64,000 bases of DNA from Ophiodon elongatus (taxonomy: Eukaryota; Chordata; Actinopteri; Perciformes; Hexagrammidae): assembly GCA_016806645.1 (NCBI GenBank), contig JACSYO010001808.1, forward strand, positions 186,001 through 250,000, given 5' to 3'. Both the position numbers and the translations under genes were made by a program. Numbering within the stretch: position 1 is the stretch's first letter; each line of letters starts with the position of its first letter. This document shows, one piece after another, positions 35,214 through 46,770 of the stretch. Below the pieces are notes generated by a model. That model was not told the DNA's origin and did no database searches. It saw only the letters and a program-made list of their open reading frames with translations.

Positions 35214-35732
35214 TTATGTAACGTTCGAAAGATGACGAAGAGACACTCCTTTGATCGTTTCCATCAGTCTACTTTTTTTCTTGACAAAAGACACGCAGGA
35301 AAGTAGAGCAGAGGTCTCTGGCCTGATCTGACCCCAGACATGCAGGTGTACTGTGGATTTCATCTGGCTATTAGTTCCCCTGATGCCTCCCTTCATGATT
35401 CCGAGTGGCTCCTCCATGTGGTCTTGCGGGCCTGTTGCTCTCTTGCAGCTGTGAATAAACACGGCGGAGAACACAAGGCTTCCTCGGTTTTCTGTATTTG
35501 TCGAGCTGATGTGCTGTTTGGTGTGCAGAGCCGCTGAACTGTGAAGTGCCCGGGGCACCGAAAATAAAGAAAGGACTTGACGGTATGTGGACCGGCCAGC
35601 CTGCCCTGCGTGCAGGAGAACTGCCAGAGGCCTTTGTGGTCTGCACAGAGAATTGATGTCAAATGAGAGTGACTTCTGAGGTTGGTCAGGTGCATGAAAT
35701 ATGTATCGAGATGTATTCCAGCTTGAGTCCAA
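35214..35732 (-). CDS. Longest repeat-free open frame (172 codons), probably not coding
   Basis: The minus-strand frame runs from ATG at 35732 (MDSSWNTSRYIFHAPDQPQK) to TAA at 35214. It is free of simple repeats, but the other two minus frames are also open for 90-100 codons over the same stretch. That points to stop-poor composition rather than selection. Third-position GC is near background. No domain is recognised. I list it because it is the longest plausible frame. Confidence 0.15.
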   Translation of the reverse strand: MDSSWNTSRYIFHAPDQPQKSLSFDINSLCRPQRPLAVLLHAGQAGRSTYRQVLSLFSVPRALHSSAALHTKQHISSTNTENRGSLVFSAVFIHSCKRATGPQDHMEEPLGIMKGGIRGTNSQMKSTVHLHVWGQIRPETSALLSCVSFVKKKSRLMETIKGVSLRHLSNVT

Positions 35733-36059
35733 CTGTCTTTGAAATCATTTTCTTCTGTGAATGATGGATTGATTTAGACTCTCAAACTGGAACCAACTGA
35801 ACTGCCCATTGTGAAAAAAAGAGAAAGAAAAACACCCAACAGGCTTTGCAAAATCAACCACATACAACCCACATTAATCAATTTGCAGTATTGATTCACC
35901 ACATCAGGCGGTGTGCGTGTTTTATTTGTTACATTCACAGGGCTCCTCTCCTTGTGGAGAAACTGTGTTTCTATGCATATGCCTTGCTAAGAGTGCGAAC
36001 AGCCCTGGGGATGCTAACAAAGAGATGGAGAGTACTTAGGATGTAAAACGCACAGAGCT

Positions 36060-37060
36060 GCAATGTAAACACTTGTCTTCCTTCATATTAGATTTTCCAT
36101 CATCTTCATTGCTCCTTCTTTTGGCGAGAAGCACATCTCACACTTCGGCATTTCAATTTGCAACGCCGCCGTTCCAAAGTACATGTTCATTTATTGCTGT
36201 TATTACTTTGTCATGTTGGATAAATTGATAACATGACATAACTTGTTTGCTGCCTTGTTGCGCCGGCAGTCTGATTATGAGGTCAAGTGTGTTAGCGAAT
36301 GACAAATACGGGAGATGGGAGAGTTGCCATCCATTCATTTCAACTCGGTCCTTTTCCTCTCCTAAAATTAAGACTGCAGTGCTCTGCCAGGGGAGAGGAA
36401 GGGCACATGTTTCTCTTTTCAGATCTAATTCACTCTAACAAATGACTGTTAGTGAGCGGGGTCAGGAAGTAGATGAAGAAAGTCTAAATAGTAGATCATC
36501 TGATTCTCCGATGTAAGATAATGCTCATATTTTTCTGAAGATGTCAGAAAAATGGAAAATGTAGAGGCAAAATCCAGCTTCCATATTCCCACTAATGATG
36601 GTCAAATTTGGAGGGAATTGGGAGTGATTAAGAGGAAGACGTAGCAGAGGGAAAAGCCCTGTCAAGGTCATGCAGGGCTCATTATAGAGGTTGCTAAGCT
36701 ACAATCGGTGACAGGCAGAGAAACCTGAATAGGACGAGAAAAATGATGTGTGTGACCCCAGAAAACTGTAACATACCTCGCAGCCCTAATTTACAGAGGC
36801 CTGCTTTCCTATAAGGATTGCTTTTTCTTTTCCCTCCCACTCTGGTTTTCACAGGTTGCTTGGAGGGTTAAGTAAATCTCCAAATTAGATAGAACAGAAC
36901 CAACATCTGGTTGAAAAATTTGAATCCCTGACCCCAAAGATTTCTTTGGCAGCACTTGCTGCGCTTATGTATTTAAAAAGGCCCTGATATATTTTATTTG
37001 TATTCCATTAAACACAGAGGTGCACAATTTCCAAGTGACCTCTTTGGTAATTAACAGTGT
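36060..37060. promoter_or_regulatory. Unique sequence, possible non-coding elements
   Basis: 36060-36330 and 36560-37060 are repeat-free with enhancer-like texture (for example TAAATTGATAACATGACATA, 36220-36239). No exon evidence. Confidence 0.22.
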
Positions 37061-38559
37061 GAAGGATCTGCCTCCAAATGAAAACACTTAATGGAAAGGG
37101 AAAAGCATCGCTCAATAGAGCACTTAAATGACTGTGAATGATGCACAGACAGTGAAGACCATACCTTCAGGGTGCAAGCATATCTCCGGTCCTCAGGGGA
37201 CGACTGTACTGTCAAAGAATCCCCATTATGTATTATCACAAAGTCAGACAGCAAAATCTTCAAAACCAATGTCTGTGATGGGCTAAGAAAGAGCTGACAA
37301 GAGAGTGCCAGCCGCCCCTCTCCTTCCCCCATTTGAGTCACTTTGAAAACTTAGAGGATCCACCTTTTAACAATCCTATGGGGATGAATCAACCTTGCGC
37401 TGCTATCTAAGACGGTACAACCAGCACACCTAGAATTACAATGGAAGCACATCAAGGGACGGCCAAGCCTGACTGACAAGCGCTCCCCCCCCCCTCATGA
37501 AAGCGTTGGGGCTGCCTTCATTTGCATGGCGGGGTTTTGGACTGGCGGAGAGAGTTAATCAAGGCTTTCCATGGTGCCATAGCAGGGGCTCCCATTCGTA
37601 TCCCCCTTCCCCTCTAACCCAAGCACCCTTCCCCATGAGAGCCGGCGGTGAAATCCTCTTAGTGGCAGAGGGCTAAAAGAAGAGTTTGCGCCCACCTCGC
37701 CTCGCGGGACAATGGGGGCACGGGGCCGGTTGTTCTGGGGCTCGTCTCCGTCGGGACTGACCTCCCTCTTTCGCTGCCTGGTACCTCCCATTAAAACAGC
37801 TTTAATTACACAGAGATGACTCCTCCAGTCCCCCTCCACGTCTCCTCAGACTCACACTCCCCCCCCCCGCCTATCTCTCTTGCTCCACAGGGGAGCACTC
37901 CTTGTCTCCTCTCCATTAAGATTGAGAGAGTGAGGGGAGAGCAGCCTGCAGAGTGTACCACTTCCACACATGCAGCGGGGAGCAAATACCATTTTCAGCT
38001 TCAAATGTCTTTTCACACACTTCTTCTTTTTTTCATAGACATGACAAATTGTTGATCCGTGAAGCAAATTAAAAATGATTCATGTGTTGGAGCATGCTTG
38101 TCTATGTGCGAATGGCTTAATAAAAACATGTATTTGGGGTTTTGCTATGAACAAATTTGGACAAACTTTGGACAAAACCGTGAATGTGTGGCACGATGTT
38201 TCAGATCAGGTGTCACAGAATGACATCGACTGGGTTTTTATCCCTCTTGGAAATGATGAGAAACAACAGAGTTGTTAATGTTATCGCCTCTTCCCAACTG
38301 TCCTTTGGCCCATACAGCGGCACAAGACTTCATTTTCTTTGTATTGAAAGGAAGAAATGAGGCGATAACGTCTCCTTTGTTGCCAACTCGCCCACTCTAC
38401 ACTTCCATGACAAACCTTTATCCACACTGTGGTGATACCTGGAGAACACAGAAACCTTTTTTCCCCCCACTAACAATCAACTGTTATCAGTTAATTCCAG
38501 CGAGGGATGCTTGATTTATGTCTCCTTGGATAATAAAGTACAGTATCGGTAACACGTGT

Positions 38560-39480
38560 AAAGCGCTCCCCAAGCACCACCTCTGTCTCCTTGATTAATG
38601 CCGATTTAATTAAGCAGCGTGCTAATTAAGCAATAAATAATGACAAGGTATGCATTTATGCAAAGATAATAGCAAACCTTGGGTGAGGTGATACCCTGGA
38701 GAAGTTGCTCAATCAGATTTTTTCTTTGGACAACAATGGACTGAGATTAAATGCATCCAGCGGACATGTTTAACCATTGTTATACAGGGCATTAAACATA
38801 TGTGATAATCATCACAATGTGTATTTGCCATGAATGATAATTATTAGAAGTATAATCACCCGGATATCATGAAACATACAAAGGGGGAATTGTGTGGCAT
38901 TTTCAGGGCTGATTGAAATTTGATTCCGGAGACAAACTTATCTGCAACTTTCACACAAACGGCAGGGCAACTATTTTAGCTGCAATTCTGTATCACAAGC
39001 TAAATCATATTCATCGATATTTTCAGAAACTAAGACGCCCTCTTCAATAGCAGGACATACGCTAGAGCCATTAATCAAATCACACCCTACTGTCCCAAAC
39101 TCCACAACCTGAGCCCCACAGCAGAAAATAAATAAAAAAAATACCAATTTCCTCTTGATTTGCGTCAGCAGCCCTCCACGAGCAGCGAGTCAGCTCCTCG
39201 CCAACATCCGCACGCCACTTTTCTGATCATCCGGTCACACGCCTATTTGCTACAAATATGCTTCGCCGCCGTTCCCCCGTGTCAGACGTCTCCACGTACG
39301 GACTCCTGATATGTGTATAAGAAGAGCGTTATTTACTCTGATTAATGGTCCCCGGCTTTGGCGGGGTGTAAGCCGCTCGCGTCCAGACAGCAGTGACAAA
39401 TAAATCTATCAATCATAAGAGGGATTTTCTAATCCCCGAGCCATCAGGCAGAGTTGCAACCTAAACACTTTGTCACAGAA
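38560..39480. promoter_or_regulatory. Possible conserved non-coding block with direct TAATTAAGCA pair
   Basis: TAATTAAGCA occurs twice, at 38607-38616 and 38623-38632, in direct orientation with starts 16 bp apart. CTTGATTAATGCC lies just upstream (38590-38602). Further TAAT/ATTA cores continue to about 38900. The paired homeodomain-like cores suggest an enhancer (inference). There is no coding bias. Confidence 0.35.
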
Positions 39481-39794
39481 TGAGCGGCCCCCCCCATTTG
39501 CTGTAAACACACACTTAGCGTATAGTTAACAACACAGCACTTTGAGCGACAGAGCAGCCTCCAGGTTGCTACACACAGAGGCACAATCGCTTTCAGAGTG
39601 GTACTGTAGTCAGCAAAGGATCTTTTTTAGCATGTTTCTGTCTCCATTCCCTCTCAGGTAACACCAAGGAGGCAAAAAGGCCGGATAACGGTCAGTATTT
39701 AGTCCTCGTGGGATCCCTGAAGTTCAACAATGGAGAAAATTTGAAGAGGAAATTGTTCTAGCCAACTTTTAGACATAAATGTGCTAACCAAAAC

Positions 39795-39970
39795 CACACA
39801 GGTTGTACCCATCTTAGAACCCATTTTAGTTCCTTGTAGAACCTTGTATAAAAGTTTCACTTAAGGGTTCTACAAAGAAGCCAACATAAATGGTTATACC
39901 TAGAACCGTCTGTGAATGGTTCCAGTTGGTAGCTTGGCCTTTCTGGTTCTTTCCTGAAGTAAAGTAATAG
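39795..39970. repeat. Possible MITE-type repeat rich in GAACC/GGTTCT words
   Basis: About 180 bp contain TTAGAACCC, TGTAGAACCT, AGGGTTCTAC, CTAGAACCG, ATGGTTCC and CTGGTTCT in both orientations. That pattern is typical of a fish repeat I recall with GGGTTCT ends. Termini are too decayed to place. Confidence 0.45.
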
Positions 39971-40419
39971 AACAGTGTGGATAACCTCTTATGACAGTTC
40001 AAAACCTATGGGGAACTATTAATGAATGGGGATATTATGTAACACTTCCCAAACATAAATCTAGCCAAATAGCATCTGTCCTGGTGTTTTCTATTAAAAC
40101 TGAAATTATATGAGATTAATTGGAGTGTATAAAAGCCAAAAACATATTTCATTGATTCTCCAGATACGAGAGGCGCCGACAAGATAAATGTCTTCAGCAG
40201 CACATTCCAGCAGCATATAGCTCTCTTTAACCCAGAAGAGATGAGTTTAGGTACATCGCACAATACTAAGTAGAGACATCAATCGGCATCCTGAGTCCTC
40301 ATGGGTCCATCAGCTCCAGTGTAACAGCATGGTTGTCTACTGCGGAACAAGCCCCTGGTTGCTCTCAACCATCTGTGACTGAAAACAAAGACTGTGATCA
40401 CATTAAAACGCCATAGAGG

Positions 40420-41180
40420 GAAGAGAAAATGTATCAAGCCACAGCACTTTCCATAATCTGCTCACAGGTCTCGGCCATTATACAAATACAGGGTGAATTC
40501 AATAAACCTACAACTGCCATATAATTAAACATTTGGCGGCAACAATTCCATTAGGCAATACTAGCTAATTTCCAGAGATGGCTCATATGTTAGACACCGA
40601 TAGGAAACTCAGGGTTGATATCCTGTGTCAATTCCAATTATTCGGAGCTCTCCTTTAAAGCTGCTTTGGCAGATTATGCAACAGCTATTTTCACAACAGT
40701 GCGACTGTGAGGCAGTGTGCATCCCTCAGGTGGCACAAGGCAATATTATAATTTTTTTCCTCCTTCCAAGAATGCAAATTAATAGTTGTCATCCAGTCGC
40801 GGTCATTGTGGGGACGGCCGCGCCGCCGTTCATTCCCACGTGGAAGTCAAAGTAAGTAATGCTAAGGGAAACCTAATAAGATCTTGCAGGAGGAAAAAAA
40901 AAAAAAATGATGATTATCTTTAATCACTAACCTGCCTCTAGTGGCGCCACCACATTATCCAGCACCTTCATTCCTTATAAAAATATCTATCACACACAAT
41001 ACTGGGGCGATGAAAAGAAGCAGCGGCGGCGATGGGAGCGGAATGCCAATGGCCTCATTACTTGTCATAGCACATTGTAACTGGAAATTGCTTCTTTCAG
41101 GTTTTGTTTGCTCAGGCAATTACAATAAACTCTCGGCTTGACACGTTGTTTGCACAGATGTAGGACATTAATAAACATGA
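40420..41180. promoter_or_regulatory. Possible conserved non-coding block
   Basis: Unique sequence with CCATATAATTAAACATTTGG (40517-40536) and CTAGCTAATTTCC (40561-40573). An A run is at 40893-40907 and a CTCF-like CCTCTAGTGGCGCC near 40934-40947 is one base off the usual spacing. No coding bias. Confidence 0.27.
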
Positions 41181-42295
41181 GCTCTAATCTGAATTATTGA
41201 ACTGCTCGCCATAATTCTGACAATGGTTTTGGAGCCCCTGACGGATGGAGGGACAGGAGGAGAGGGGACGGCCAGGAGCCCCAGGATATCGCCCCGCTGG
41301 CTGGCCGTATCACCTGAGAAATCCTCTAATTGAATGGAGGAGCGTGCGGTGCGGCTCTGCGGGTTTCCCCAAACTTGGATCAACCTCCCCGCCTCCCAGA
41401 CACCACCTACCGCCACAACACACGAGACGCATGAGCCCGACACTCGCGTTGAAAAACTGATTAAACAAGAAACAAAATCAGAGAAGGAGGCGATGTGAAA
41501 GGACAGTGAAAGGAATTTAGAGGGAAGGGTTGTCTCAGGGGGATTCTACTTGTTATTCAAAACTTCGAGAACTTGCATTTGTGTTTCAAGAAAAAAAAAA
41601 GAAGAAAAAAAAACACGTGTCATGCATCCATTCATTCTTATACATTGACCTGTTCATCTCGGATGGAAAAAGCACCAGAAGCAAGATTCCAGCTGAGATT
41701 TTGAAAATCTAAAACCACTGGACCAAAAAAAGAAGAGTCTCATATATATTGATCGAAACATGGTTCCTTTCAGGGTTTAATGCTCCAGAAATGAGCATTT
41801 AAAAACAGACAAAGTAAATCCCGGCCCTCTCATCACCGCTGTACATATTGCACTTGAACAAACGCACAGACAAAGTCTGGGTTTCATTCCGCCAGAAGCT
41901 GCTTGTCCTTTCCTTTCCTTCAAAGTTTCCCCCAAAAAACGCTGGGGAGCCAGCTTCCCAGGCAGGAGTGTAGTGGGAATATCTACAAGAAGAATGCAGG
42001 AATAGCATTTTTTTTTGTCCTCCTTTTTTTTTGCGAAGGAATCTTAAGATGTTCAAAAGGCATAGCAGAGGGAGGGCCTGGCTATTCTAGAGAATCAAAA
42101 AGACTATGCGGACTTTGATCACCTTCATCTCATTCAATGCAAAATTACTGCGCTGGGGTCCTTGGCTTCTCGACATGTGAGCAAGACGGAAGCTTATTAT
42201 ACTGTACACAGAGGCAGGCAGTGAAATGAAAGAGGTCTTTTGTCAGTTCTTTGATTACAGTAAGGCATTGTGACTGTTAAGCAGACTACCAGCAA

Positions 42296-42763
42296 TTACG
42301 AGAGCCTGAGCGAGCGCCGACGGAGAGAGTTTAGGAGGGAGAAGGATGTAGACAGACAAAGAGATGCTGGAGAAAGAGAAAGGTGGGGAAAAAAAAAATA
42401 TGACAGAATGAACTGACAGAGCTGCGCCTGATCCTGAACATCCCAGCCCCTCTTGCAAATACAAGTGTAATCAACAGTAAATGATGATACAGGCATGTAC
42501 GGGTCATGAGCGGTGATGGAAACGTCAATGAGAATAGCTTCAGAAACGCTATTGTTCTGGATTGTTTTGCCCGTGTGGATAATATAGGCATCTGGAAGCG
42601 CAGCTCGGATGTTTGCTGTGGGTAAACTTGGCTGTTTTGTACCCTTTGATTCCACACAACAAGCAGATGAGAAGCAGGAGGCCTTGCATTTCCATGTTGA
42701 GCCCTCCCATCCTCCCTCTTTGCAATAAATATTGACAAAGAACGTGAGCCATCGCCCCGTCAC
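42296..42763 (-). promoter_or_regulatory. Repeat-free block with open minus frames, more likely non-coding element
   Basis: All three minus frames are open over much of this block. One small ATG frame begins MEMQGLLLLICLLCGIKG, signal-peptide-like, and stops after 51 codons. With no splice border and no third-position bias, the stop-poor composition of a conserved non-coding element is the simpler reading. A short secreted peptide is an unproved alternative. Confidence 0.2.
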
Positions 42764-42839
42764 AGGTTGTTAAAAGCAAAGTTTATTGTGTGTTTGCCGT
42801 CTGTGAGCGTACAGTACGTGTGTGCGGGCATGTGTGTGT

Positions 42840-43460
42840 GTATTTGCATGAGCATTAGCATATCACTGTTTACTCCAGAAGTTACTGTGAAGCGGCCGTT
42901 TCTCCTTGGGGAGAGCTGCTTGGCAAACACCTCGGAGTAAACAAGACAACCAGTGACAATATGCTAATGGCCCGATTCATTATTCCCCTCCAACAAGCTC
43001 CGCCTCGCCAAAGACACCTCAGATCTCCAACATCTCCATCACTCCGCGCATTTAGGATCCACGCTGCTCCACCCCTCCCGCCGCTGCCTGATTAATATCT
43101 CATCAAGCGCTCCACTTTCCCTCTGAGCGGCCCATCAGTCATGTGGCTCAACAATGTTTCACTTCTGACAGTATCAATCTTCTGAGATTGCACAGAGGTG
43201 ATGTTCTTTAAAGTGGCGCGAGATAAAGTTGTTCACCTTTAAATGCTGCGGAGATGGATGCCCGTCTTGTCAGAGGTGCCCTCAAATACACGGATAAGCT
43301 TTGGTTCCAGAAAGCGGTGCGCTCCCAGAGTTCCTGGAGCAGGGGAGATGATCCGAGCTGCACCGTGCCGGGCAAGGAAACCAATGGGAGCGAGGCTGCA
43401 ATAAGGCTTCCTCTTAATTGAATCGGACAATGGATTGGATTTATTAACTCACACACACAA
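42840..43460. promoter_or_regulatory. Possible conserved non-coding block
   Basis: Unique sequence with GAGCATTAGCATATCACTG (42850-42868) and ACAATATGCTAATGGCCCG (42956-42974), which share an ATTAGCAT word in opposite orientation. No exon evidence. Confidence 0.28.
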
Positions 43461-45507
43461 ATATTTACTGTGTTGCCCGTGGCCTACACTCAATAGTCTC
43501 CTATAGATTTCTCCTCCTACACAGTTACTGTTCTAAGTTAATAACAACATTGCTTTGCATTGTCTCACAAGCTACTGAGCACCAATGATGCAGAGGCGGA
43601 GGAGGGGGTGGGGTGGGGGGGGGGTTCTCCATCTATCATAGAAGCTCATATTGATTGAGCAACAGAAAAATATGGACTGACTGTAGATGTGTAAACATGA
43701 ATGTGTGACTAAGCTGACTGCCAGTATCGCCAAATTACCCTCAAAACATCAATGTATTACATATATTTCCTCTTGCTATGAATAATCTCAAAGTTAGATT
43801 TGCTCCTTTAAATAAAAAAACAACAACCAGCAGAGAGCATGGCTTACCACATGCACTTTCGAGCTATGACTGAGCAAAAGTTTACCAAAATATGAATCAA
43901 TAGTGCTTTTTAAGAGAGCAGAGGAGAAACTCTCATTTGGTATTAATTTAAAGCTGCAGCCTGGCTCTCGGTCCTCCTGTTGACTCTGGTGGGAGCCAGC
44001 AGAGCTTCTGAGGTCTGTATCGTTGGCTTCTTGAGATGCATCGTTTCATAAAGCCTGACAAATTGCAATGCTTTATTTTGACACATATGGCACTAAAAAC
44101 AATTCACTTGGATTTCCAAAATGTGTATTGTGGATACATCTATAACAAATAATTGAAGTTGCAGAAAATAAAAAGATTCGGTTTGGTTTAATGAGCATCG
44201 TCCCATTGTTGAGAAATGGTGCCGTTAAGCTAAGAGTAGTAATTAACCAGGATTTTAGGAGTCTAGAGGTGATGCTCTCCATATTCCAAAGGAGACCGCT
44301 AAAGCGTTTCCAGCTCCTGAGACACAACTCATAATTCATCAGAGTACGAGGGTAATATATTTCCCTCGTATTTTAATATGTTACAGACGAGTGGCCGTGT
44401 GTCTTTCTGCTGTCGGAGCTTTACAACACAGAGGCCGGGCATGTAGCGGGGCTGCCGCTGCTCGCCGTACAGCCAATACCTGTGGTGCCTTTCATGGTTC
44501 AGGGCCCTCTAATTTCAACGGGAAGTTGCACATATTTCATGGCTACATCCCTGCTGGAGGGGGAGGGAGGGGTGACAGTAGGAGCAGGGAGGGGAGGAGG
44601 GGTCTCACACAAAAGGAGGCTGATGATGGACTGTATCTCTTCCTCCCGTGCATCGCAGGCTTTACAACAGAAGGTTCTGGATCATTTGGTCCAGCCGCTT
44701 GCTGCTCTAAAGCTGATACAGTTTGATGTCACCTGACAGTTTGGACACAGCGTTCGAAGACACAGAGGTCATGGCACAGGAGCGACTAATAATCAATAAA
44801 TCTGCCACCATTGTGGGGGATCTCACTGTCACTTAAATCCTACGTCTTTTCCTGCATCTTTTTCAAGCAACGATCACCAACTTCTTCTCTTCCCAGCTCA
44901 AACGCTTGGAGCACCATCAACGGAGAGGTCAAGGGTCAGCACAAGAAGCATTTTCCTTAACGGCGTACAGCAAAATGTTTCACATTAATGCAAACGACGT
45001 TTCTAATAAATCAGGAGATGATGAGATTGAGAACAAAAACGCAAACTAGACGTCTAAAATGTGTCAACTCCAAGGCCTCATTTTGCACTGATGACTCCAA
45101 AAACCTACAGCAGCAACACATTTCACACCAAACTGCTCAGAAAAATAGCGAAACATGGAACAAATGATCTCACCTTTAAGCAGGTTTCACACGACACGCT
45201 GTTATCCAACTGTATAAAGTTACACCAAACAATTGAGTTGCTTTCCAGCATGTTTAGCCACCATCAGTTGGTAGAGATGGACAGCTAATTCACACCAGGT
45301 GTGCCTGCTGATTGCCTGGTTACATCAATTAGGACGACGACGTCACAGGCCCAGACGCTGGTCATTTTAAAGAAAATTACATACGAGGAATTAGCAAAAT
45401 GAAGCACAATTGTGAAGTTTATCCTTCAGGTTGAGCAGCCGACATCCGCCGGTAAATGCTTCTTTAAGACTTTTTTTTTCTTTCTTTCTTTTTTGTTTAA
45501 ATTTCAG
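43461..45507. other. No firm gene; mixed unique sequence
   Basis: G run at 43606-43624. 44180-44420 has a possible regulatory texture. Nothing has both splice borders and codon bias. Confidence 0.4.
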
Positions 45508-45632
45508 GGGCTTGTTTTAGATTTTTTTGAAGCACAAAATCAGGTCACCTCATGGAAAATGGATGCTCTCTCCGAGGTGCAACCATTGTACGGCATTTGT
45601 GATGTTATCAGTTACACTGTATCATTCCCCAG
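45508..45632 (+). CDS. Exon-like segment with near-ideal splice borders
   Basis: A long T/C tract (TTTCTTTCTTTTTTG...) ends in AAATTTCAG at 45507 and the donor is CCCCAG|GTGAGT at 45632/45633. Of the three frames only phase 0 is open: 41 codons (GLVLDFFEAQNQVTSWKMDA, LSEVQPLYGICDVISYTV), leaving with two bases. That exit phase fits the entry of the 56996-57070 segment. Codon bias is slight and I recognise no domain. An alternative exon of a host gene, a lncRNA exon, or a chance pairing of good signals are all possible. Confidence 0.32.
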
Positions 45633-45639
45633 GTGAGTT

Positions 45640-46740
45640 GGAGGAGGGACCTCGAGTGTTATCCCAGCTGTTTGGATTGCCTCTCCTCAGGGCTGTAATA
45701 ATGTGGTAGATTCTAATCAATACTCAGCGCCTCCAGAAGAATAGATGGAGCTACAGCTGGACTCCACCTCACTGTCCATCCCCCTGCTAGTTATGAATCA
45801 GCATCCTCTTCCTCCAGAGGACCAAAAAAAACAACAATGCACACATATACGGGCAGAGTTAGAGTGAAGCTAAACTTTGACCCCTGACATTTGGCCCCTG
45901 ACCCGTCTGTCTGATGGCCTATTGATTACGTCTGGCCTCGCCTGGGTGATTGTTGCCTCGTAATTACTTCACGGGTTGTGTTTGGATCCACGTAACAGCA
46001 ATTTGGCTGCCCTGATATTGCACAAGAGCACTCGAGACCACAGGACGCATGTCTCGCCTCATTTCAGGAGATTACACATCTGCAGACAGAGTTCTTGCAG
46101 CTGGAATGGAAAATAATTGGTTTCCACAGATTTTGGTGATATTTCAGATTAGAAGGAGAGGCTGAAATAAAGATGGCAAAAGTAATCAGGCATATTTTTG
46201 GCTTCTCTAAAAGGACTCCTTAAGAGTGATTTGAGGCATGTCATATGGAGCACTGAGAGGATGCCTCCTACTGTCCAATTTCCTGGCCTCATTGCCTGGG
46301 TAACCATGAGGAAATGAGGAGCCGACCTCTCTCTGTTTTGGTAGGAGTCACGGGTGGCAGTTCACTGGAGTGGTCTCTGTTTTGATATGAAATGGATTTG
46401 AGTGTCTTTAAAAAGAATGTGCGATAAGGTCCCCATTTCATAGACGATATGACATGGAGAGAATTTTCAATATTCACATAAATATCTGCATGGCAATGAG
46501 GAAAGTGTCCCCATTGCCATGATCAGATGTCACTGGACCTGCCGCAGCCACATCAAAAATGAAAGACAGGATCTTTGTTGTCTGTCATTGACACATCCAT
46601 GAAAGATCTCAAAATCGCCTCGGCAAATTGAGTTTGTTGTGTGTACAAGTACCTGCCAGATTTAATATTGAATGGATGATCCAAAATGGATTTTTGATCC
46701 CGGGAAAATGAGGGGAGATGTCTGTAACAACAAAAAAAAA
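45640..46740. promoter_or_regulatory. Unique sequence, possible non-coding elements
   Basis: Repeat-free sequence with scattered TAAT cores and no coding bias, ending at an A run. Confidence 0.22.
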
Positions 46741-46751
46741 TGGAAAGGAGT

Positions 46752-46770
46752 AAAAAAAAAAAAAAAAAAA
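46752..46770. repeat. A homopolymer
   Basis: About 19 A. A second A run lies at 46732-46740. Confidence 0.93.

Noticed and set aside
42549..42779. Signal-peptide-like small protein (MEMQGLLLLICLLCGIKG...)
   Set aside because: All three minus frames are open here, there are no splice or promoter signals, and one hydrophobic run of this length is expected by chance in 64 kb.
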